Position numbers and translations under genes: made by a program. From Calendula officinalis (lineage: Eukaryota > Streptophyta > Magnoliopsida > Asterales > Asteraceae), in NCBI GenBank assembly GCA_963853835.1, contig OY970820.1:44552907-44616906 (forward strand): DNA of 64,000 bases. The letters are read 5' to 3'. This document shows positions 56,581 through 64,000 of the stretch, one piece after another. A model generated the notes under the pieces. The model was not told the DNA's origin and did no database searches. It saw only the letters and a program-made list of their open reading frames with translations. Positions within the stretch are counted from its first letter, which is position 1, and every line of letters begins with the position of its first letter.

Positions 56581-59066
56581 TGCCTTGAATTGTATTTAAT
56601 TCGAGTAATTTAAATATGCAATGTTCTTTTAATGACAAAAGTATCATTTAATTGACGTTTAATTAATCATGAGGATTAAATTATTAATTTCTCGAGTAAT
56701 AATTCAAGAGTTAATTAAATTATGATACAAAGACGTTAAGTCCTGAGTTAATAGCTTGGACGTTTGTTAAATTCTGAGGCCGACCGTTAGGCCAAGGCCT
56801 TTATCCAATTGGATCCGTTCTTAACTTGAGTCGAGTTTCTCCCACTTCAATTATTCTTTACTCAGTTTCTCTAAAACCAGAGTTGTTTTGGTTTCGTTTT
56901 TAATTCCAACCGAGTAGTTGATAACCCATGGCCTCATGCGTTCAAAATTGGGTTTAGAGCCCGTCCTTAACCTTACGTAATTTCCATAATCCTCTAAATT
57001 TACCCTAAATTCTTCCACTGGTTCCCTTTCCCACCTTGGTCGACATTGGTAACACTTCTTCTCTGCCATATCTTTTTGTTCGTCGATCACCAACCTCACC
57101 TTTCCCTTTTTGCTGTTCATTCGACCAGATAACAATAAGAGCATCTCCATCGTATCTTCTGTCCATTTGATTGGCAAGCAGAAGCAAGCAAGTCGTTATC
57201 TAGTGTCTCCTATTCGGTAAGATCCTTGTTTTTCCCCTCTTCCCGATTTCTGGTACTCCTTATCGTTTTATTTTTCTGGTTCCATTCTAACCAAGCAACT
57301 GTGATGAACTGTTGGAGTATCGAGCAGAGCTGAGGTCACGAGGAAGAATAGAGTTCCAATAGTGCAGGTTTAACACAAGTATTTGTTGAGCGGCGCTTGT
57401 GTAATCGGGCAGGAGATTTCATCGGGGCCAAGCTTGATTGTGATTCTCGGCAGATTGTGTCAAGGGTTTTCCATTCGATTAAAGTGTAATGGATCCAAGT
57501 GTGTGATTAGATGCGGGATCGAATAGAATCTTCATTGAATCCGGTAGTCCTCAAACTCCTTTCTGTTTTTCCGGTTGCCTTATTTCTTGTGCTAATCAAG
57601 TTTCGTTGTTGTTGCTCATATTATCGTATTGATTCGGGACTGTTGGTGGTAATGTAACGAGCTGTTGTATTGTGATCATTGCGGATGGTGTATGTGTGCC
57701 AAAACAGAATTGCCGAGGCCAAGGAGGGTGTTGATTGAGCGAAACCCGAGCCACGTTCCTTCCATCTTGCTTTCGGTAGTTCCCTCATCCATTGATTCTA
57801 TTCTCTAAACGTTTTGCTAATACCGTAACTGTGCAGAGTTTTTGGCAGGAGAGCACCGAGCCATTGAGGGCTCGGTTTTAATTGTTGGAATATTGTTTTG
57901 TTGTCGGTTTTTGGTTTAGCTTGTTGATGTTTGGTTAATGTTATTTTGATTCGCTTTGAGTTCTAAGTTCTACATATCATGAGCTGTTATTCTGGATTCT
58001 GAGTTCGAGCTGTCGGTCACTGTTTTGTTTCAGGGTGTCGGGTCAAGGGTTGGGGTTAAGACTTTTGTTAATTAAATTAGTCGTATTAATAACCGAGAGA
58101 AAACCGGAAACCGAACCTTACGGTTCTTGGTTTCCTAAACCGAGAAAGAGTTTTAAATAAAGGACTAGATTAATTGTAAACGTGATTCTGATTTGAAAAT
58201 GATTTTTCAGGGCTGTCGGGTGTCTCGGGAATGAACGGGTTGATGTCGGTATTTAAAACGGTTTTTAAAACTATACGTTGAATTTTGGGCAGATTCTATT
58301 GGTCATGTTCGAGTCTGTTTTTGTCACTTAAAATACGTTCTTGGATTTTTGGCCCGTGTTGGTCTCTAGTTTTCTGAGCCCTCTTTCCAATACCGCTGAC
58401 GGCTCGTTAATCTAATTGACGGTTTAAAAGTTATCACTGTTTTAGTAAACCATCGCAGATTAGTTTTCGGTTCAGCTATTCTGCCTTGTGAGCGTGTTTT
58501 GAGCCTATTCTGTTTGGTTTTAGCTTCCGAGGTCTTCTGTCAAATTTTAGTCCTCTGAGTCGTTTAGCTATTCTAAAAATTTGAATAAAATCTAGTGAGT
58601 GGTTTGGGACTTATAGCAGTTCCCGCGGGGATGTCAGGTTCTGGTAGAATGTTTTGGAATGAGTTTTGAGCCAAGTTTTAATTCGAGTTTTTATTATGCG
58701 ATGTAGGGACTTCTAGGACCTGTTAGAGACGCTCTACTATACCGAGGATATTTAGTAGCTTACGGTTGTTCGCGGTGAGTATTCTCACCGTGTATTCAGT
58801 TTTAACGTTGTACATGCATGACTTACGTGTTAAATTACTTGCACCATATTTGCTAGAGCATCTGTATTGTTATTACTGAAATGAGATATTAGTGTCTGGG
58901 AATCTGAGCTCAACATAAGGTTGTACTGTGCTGCTGTAAATTTATCAGAGCTATCTGGGTTATCAGAGTTAATTATGTTAATTGTGCATTTGAGTAATTG
59001 AGTTTACTAGCATCTTGTGTTATGAGTTTCTGAGTTTTGAGTTAAACATTAAATATAATATACTTG
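56581..59066. other. Main body of solo LTR A
   Basis: No gene. Short open frames (for example minus strand 57177-56851, with NSVGIKNETKTTLVLE-like text) have no recognised family. The sequence is LTR-like: low coding potential and GGGTCGGG/GGGCCG-type segments like those of other LTRs here. Confidence 0.5.
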
Positions 59067-59170
59067 ACTTGACACCGAAGAGCACTGGTGTCAGATGTTT
59101 TGTCTTGACACCGAAGAGTACTGGTGTCAGACGTTTTTACTCAACACCGAAGAGTACAAGTGTTGAGGTA
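59067..59170. repeat. GACACCGAAGAG repeat in solo LTR A
   Basis: Three copies of about 38 bp: TTGACACCGAAGAGCACTGG, TTGACACCGAAGAGTACTGG and TCAACACCGAAGAGTACAAG, each followed by a complementary (T)GGTGTCAGA or GTGTTGAGG. Each unit can therefore fold (GACACC..GGTGTC). Confidence 0.85.
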
Positions 59171-59519
59171 GTGTGAGGCGGGTCGAGGTTGATCTCTCGG
59201 CGCAAGTCACACAAGCGCGCTATATAAATTAAAATTTGAGTAATAAAATCTGAGAAATAAATCTGAGTGATTAATCGAGTAGATTCTGAGTAGGAGTACA
59301 CCGATGTTCCCTCATGTGTTGTATGTTATGATTGTTTAAATACTTTTGAGTTAAACATATTTTGAAATGAATTTATTATTCCGCATTTAAAGACCATGAG
59401 TCGGTTTATTATTATTCATGAGTTGAGACCGTTTTGTTTACTTGTACTTGGGGAAATTATCTTATTTTATTATTTAAAAAATTTTAAATTTCCCCTGATT
59501 TTTGGGATGTTACAGTACT

Positions 59520-60312
59520 GCTAAAAATTGGTTACTAGTGCTCAAAGTTAATGTTGTTAGCACAAACTTAGTACTGCTCAAAAGTTAGTGTTGCTCAAAA
59601 CTTAGTGTTACTCAGTAATTAATGTTGTCGCACGGACTATTTTGGGAATTTTAAAGTCGACCAGTCTCTATTGATTGTTGAAATGGTCGCACGTCATATT
59701 TTAGTAATTATTTCTATTATATAACTATGATGGTTAGCCCCGCCAAGCTCAGATAGACATCTATTACCTCATGGGTGTTAGAAAATTAGTATTGATTTCG
59801 TTTGCATAAAATCTCTGTATACTAGTACAAAAAACACATATCGCACTATAAAAAGTTGTGCCTATACATCATTGGCCATAGTTTTATTTTAAATCAAAAC
59901 TGTAGTCTATTCTCTCGCGTTTTAAAGTACATATATAGCCACACTGACTTTTAGTGGCCATATGATAGGTAAAGTGTGGCCATAACATACAATCGTGGCT
60001 CTTTCATACTATATAGCCACATATAATTAAAGTGACATTGTTGTAAGCATACTTTTGTAGATACTATTTTTTATACATTGTGGCCCATAGACACCCTATA
60101 ATCATATGTAGTTATGTTGTTGGTGACCATAAGCCCGATTGTAGACACATAATGTATATACAATGTGGCTAATGTATTCCATATTGTTACACGTAGTTAT
60201 ATTTATTGTGGCAATAACCCATGTTTTAGACACGTAATTATATATACAATGTGGCTAACTGGCTATTGTAATCCGTATAGTCATATATAGTTATTTTTTA
60301 CTGTAGCAGTAA
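59520..60312. mobile_element. DNA-transposon-like end with subterminal repeats, left part
   Basis: From ACTAGTACAAAAAACAC near 59821 the sequence carries many short words TAGCCACAT, GTGGCCATA and ATGTGGCTA in both orientations, as in subterminal regions of DNA transposons. The same words continue after solo LTR C at 63131 (TATAGCCACATGTAGGTATG). The first 300 bases have AGTGCTCAAAGTTA/AGTACTGCTCAAAAG words and no gene. No full termini or TSD found. Confidence 0.5.
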
Positions 60313-60480
60313 TATAACGACCTGAAATTTTAAATCGAATAAATTATGTAAAAATATGATAAATATAGATAAATCATTTAAAACATGTGGGAATTGGTTT
60401 CGTGTCATTTGGACGTCTTTTGATATGGTTAAGGACGAAACCGGGTCGAATTAAACAACAAAAAGTGCATACCTGCACAA

Positions 60481-60628
60481 GTTCGTGTCGCGAAGATTTG
60501 GATTCGTGTCGCGAAATGAAACAGAAACTTGATTTCGTGTCGTCGCTGAACGCGAAGATTTGGATTAGTGTCGCGATTGGGCAACCCGCCGAACTTCGTG
60601 TCGCGGAGATTTGGGTTCGTGGCGCGAA
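60481..60628. repeat. TTCGTGTCGCGAA word array in solo LTR C
   Basis: TTCGTGTCGCGAAGATTTGG, TTCGTGTCGCGAAATG, TTCGTGTCGTCGCTGAACGCGAAG, TTCGTGTCGCGGAG and TTCGTGGCGCGAAG follow within 150 bases (longest given in part). It shares TTCGTG and the linker ACAGAAACT with the 12362-12500 array. Confidence 0.85.
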
Positions 60629-61199
60629 GATGGCCTGGACAGCATAAAAACGAGAATTCTTCATTTCTCTCACATTTTCACCCCTAAACTCCCTCTAGAC
60701 TTGTGTATGTGATTTTTTTAGTGTAAAGGGCGGTTTGGAGCTAAATTTTCCACAAATCTTGTGATATTTCACTCCTAGTTGAAGATTAAAGGTATATCTT
60801 CACTCTCTTGTAGTTGTAGCTTTAGATCTATTGATTTAGAAGCTTATTTTATGAAACCCTAGTTCTTGGGTTTTTGATTAATGTTAAATAAAGTTTGTAC
60901 AGACTTAATAGATGGTATTTTAACAAAGGAAACAAATGTATGCTTAAGATTTGTAAGAATCTTAAGATTGGTTAAACTTAGTGTTTTAAAAATCTCCAAA
61001 ATTGGGGAAAATGATATAGAAAGGATTTCTAATAATAAAAGGATTGATTATTAGTATTTGTTGTTGAACAAGCTGTGATTGTATAATAGGGCTTTTGGTG
61101 AAGTCTTGGAAAGGTGCTAACACATTGGGAAGAAAGGATTGTGTTTGAGGAACACACTTCGAGCAATGATTGTTAAGGTGAGTACATGAGACTTTTTAA

Positions 61200-62244
61200 A
61201 CTGGGTACATAGCAAAGAGTTTTGAAAATACTTATGATATTTTATGAGTCTTTATTAATAAATATTTCGATAAAGATAATGATTGGAAAGATAAGAAATT
61301 AGGTATAATGTGATACTAGAATATGTCGAGTATGGTTGATGAATTTGGAAGTGAATATGATGAACTAAAGTAATTATGAAACCTTTATTAACAAACCATA
61401 ATAATAAGGTTATTGAGTAAAATAGTGTATATTGAGTCTTTATTAATAAATATGTATTAGTAAAGCAATTGGAAATGATTTGATAGTAATGGGTATCTAT
61501 TGGTAAGAATTACTAGTAAATGAAATGAATGAATATATATGAAAATGAATATGATGTGACTAGTAATAATTATGTATTATAGTCAACGAAGAAATGAAAA
61601 TATTATGGTATCGATAAATAAGAAATGTATCTTATGAAATAAGTGAGTATGGACCTCCTAGGGTCCATAGATGTAGTAGTATGTGTGAGTTGATAAAGAT
61701 CGGGTCCACGGGACCGTACAGGTACGTTCATACTATGTTGAACTAGTTATATACAGTTATTATTAGATAACTAACTTGTTTGATGATTGATGTGATAGCC
61801 GAAGGCTTTGATTGGATTAACTGTTGAGTTATGGTAAGAATGAGATGACGTGATGATGCGAGGGACCCCCGGTCATGAGGTGTGGAATGAGGGGCGGTTG
61901 GGTGGATTCCCATCGACCCATCCACGTTAGTAGTCTTGCTAACTGGACGTATTCCAGCGAGTAAGAAAGGTATCGGTAGATTGGGCGATTCCCTCTTGCC
62001 GGTATCTTGAAGCTCATTAATGACGATGGATTTCGGTTAATGAGTTAATGTGAAACTTATTAATGGCGATGGATTTCAGTTAATAAGCTAGTGTGCTTTT
62101 AGTTAGTTCGGGGGCAACCCGATAACTAGATCGATATGTTTATGCTTCTAGCTAGTTCGGGGGCAACCCGATAGTTAGATATGTTTGCTAGGAGAACAGA
62201 AATCGATAGGGTCACAATAGGGTGACTAGACGGTATTGATGCAG
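61200..62244. other. Solo LTR C, middle part with short repeats
   Basis: No gene. AGTTCGGGGGCAACCCGAT occurs twice near 62105 and 62154, and CTTATTAATGGCGATGGATT / TCATTAATGACGATGGATT near 62010-62075 are a diverged pair. Confidence 0.6.
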
Positions 62245-62272
62245 TGTGTGTATATATATATATATATATATA

Positions 62273-62777
<505 letters not shown>

Positions 62778-63130
62778 GGTTTATATACTTATGAAATGAT
62801 TATTATTACTGGGCGTCTAAAACCCATGCATCTCTCGAGACTATTTTGTCTCACGTACTACATTTGTTTTGGTGGCTATGTACTCAGGTACAGGTTTGAA
62901 GGGATAAAATGTTGCACTAGAAGTGGCCTAGAAATGTTTAGCTTGGGAGCTCGTAGGTAGATCACGTTTGCCTATGTTTTGATATACTTGGTGACACCGT
63001 ATTTTTTGTAAACTCTGATTAAGTTTTTGAAGTTTTTGTTAGACTGTATTTTGGACAATATGTCAAATATTGGAAGAAAAAAATGTATTTTAAATGATTT
63101 AAACGATGTTTTAAAAATACGGGTGTTACA

Positions 63131-63222
63131 AGTAACACCATTTTAGACACAATTTATCTATGGTGTGACTTAGGTTTATTTTATAGCCACATGTAGGTAT
63201 GTTGAATGTAACCATAACCCTA
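63131..63222. mobile_element. DNA-transposon-like repeat, right part
   Basis: Continuation of the TAGCCACATGTA-type words interrupted by solo LTR C. Confidence 0.45.
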
Positions 63223-63943
63223 TGTTCGGATTAGATTTTGTGCTTAACTGTAATATTTAGCTTAATCTATTTGGTTAGTGAATTATGTATAAATAGGTAA
63301 TGGTTTTATATTTATTGTAAGCTTTTGCACATGAAATGAGATATCCATCTTTCCATAAGCTTCCTTTTCTCTCTAACCTCTCTCTAACTTTCTCGCTCTA
63401 AAAGCCCTTTCTTCCTCACCAAGTTTATTCAATTTATCTAGTTGTTAAGGCAAAAAGCCTTACCCCTTTGGATCTTAAGATAACAAAAACAACCTAGACT
63501 AGCTTTGATTAATATGTAGAATAATATAGCTAAGTTTAGGTCTGATACTGAGTGATCAGTATTGGAACTCGGTATCAGTACTCAGTATCAGATAGTGATA
63601 CTGAGTACAAGGACTGAGTAGAAGGACTGAGTTACATTTTGTAACGGACTAAGATCAATTCCCTTGATCTAGTCATTTGCCTAGTTTAGTCCTTCGGTTA
63701 CTCATTTGCCCATTATGTAAGATCTCTATATCATTATAAATAGAGATCATCTTGCAAAGGAGAACTCACCAATTCACTCTACATTTTCATATCTTTGTAA
63801 TTGATCAGTGGTCTGGTTATTCCGCAACAAGCCACACTTAGTGGATTTATACATTGACTATATTCTTGTGTTATCACTCTAATATTTCTCTAAGTATAAT
63901 ATTCTATCAATTAACATTAAACCAGGGTTGTTGTGACCTAACA
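63223..63943 (+). repeat. 5' LTR of a copia element leaving the right edge
   Basis: The end GTGACCTAACA lies two bases before a tRNA-iMet primer site. The start near TGTTCGGATTAG (63223) is a guess from where the previous repeat stops. A TATAAATAG box lies at 63288-63296, as expected inside a copia LTR. The rest of the element is outside the window. Confidence 0.7.
63543..63640. repeat. CAGTA/TACTG word array in the right-edge LTR
   Basis: GATACTGAGTGATCAGTATT, CGGTATCAGTACTCAGTATC and GATACTGAGTACAAGGACTG follow one another; the words pair with each other (GATACTGAG and CTCAGTATC). Same word type as in the copia-2 LTRs. Confidence 0.85.
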
Positions 63944-63945
63944 AA

Positions 63946-63957
63946 TGGTATCAGAGC
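63946..63957 (+). other. Primer binding site (tRNA-iMet) of the right-edge copia element
   Basis: TGGTATCAGAGC, two bases after the LTR end. Confidence 0.9.
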
Positions 63958-64000
63958 AGGCTAAATAATCTCTTATTTAGTCGATCTATAACCCTTGCAG

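Larger units (their letters stand above)
43065..59514 (+). mobile_element. Solo LTR A, split by two later insertions
   Basis: It begins TGTAACGCCCTAAATTTTC and ends TTTTTGGGATGTTACA, with TSD GTACT at 43060-43064 and 59515-59519. Its own sequence is 43065-43095, 47963-48024 and 56581-59514, about 3.0 kb; the rest is a minus-strand solo LTR and copia-3. Orientation is tentative, from a GGTGAGT segment (near 58776) and a GGGAATGAACGGGTTG segment (near 58230) that resemble the gypsy LTRs in the window. Confidence 0.82.

Overview
This is plant nuclear DNA from a repeat-rich eudicot. It has TNT1-type and Ale-type Ty1/copia elements, a chromodomain Ty3/gypsy element, CACTA and hAT/Tourist-type DNA elements, a DUF247 gene, and intron-containing genes with GT/AG borders. 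The mix of families looks like Asteraceae to me, but that is recollection and not a search result. There is no bacterial, organellar or phage sequence. Almost all of the window is transposon, and I could define most insertions by their terminal repeats and target-site duplications (TSDs).

Layout. 1-8392: a minus-strand copia element (copia-1) with one LTR, a tRNA-iMet primer site, gag, a coiled-coil spacer and a broken pol. 8416-29172: one minus-strand Ulp1-like (C48 protease family) gene, broken by two LTR retrotransposons inserted in the same exon. These are a 7.6 kb element with almost no coding sequence (10687-18297, TSD ATCAA) and a 9.2 kb Tekay-like gypsy element (18587-27831, TSD ACAAA). 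Take both out and the exon reads on in frame. Four of the gene's seven introns carry a 16-bp perfect palindrome, GAAGCACATGTGCTTC, or close variants, in two cases as long tandem arrays. 29173-35615: a Tourist-like MITE, a DUF247 gene with one frame break (30147-31554), a hAT-type MITE (TSD GTTTTCAT) and otherwise anonymous DNA.

35616-42790: a minus-strand copia element (copia-2) that has lost gag and has a solo LTR (38086-39203) inserted in its reverse transcriptase. 43065-59514: a three-level nest. A solo LTR (TSD GTACT) was split by a minus-strand solo LTR (43096-47957, TSD TAAAT) and by a copia element (copia-3, 48025-56575, TSD TTATG). The first of these holds a CACTA-like element carrying exons of a sphingoid long-chain-base kinase gene. 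The second holds another copia element (copia-4, 51753-56309, TSD AAGAT). 59515-63222: a DNA-transposon-like repeat split by a solo LTR (60313-63130, TSD AGTAA), which itself contains a MITE in a TA microsatellite. 63223-64000: the 5' LTR and primer site of a copia element that continues off the right edge.

The most unusual pattern is the recurrence of short palindromic 'word' arrays in the non-coding parts of unrelated units. They occur in the copia-1 leader (TTCGGGCCGAA-type words), in LTRs of several gypsy families (TTCGTG..CACGAA, GATAGCG..CGCTATC, TGATCAGCACTAACG), in copia LTRs (CAGTAC/GTACTG words) and in the Ulp1-like gene's introns (GAAGCACATGTGCTTC). The words differ between families. 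In the two gypsy families the array sits after the same conserved flank. No gene here forms a working operon or pathway; only the DUF247 locus is close to an intact host gene.
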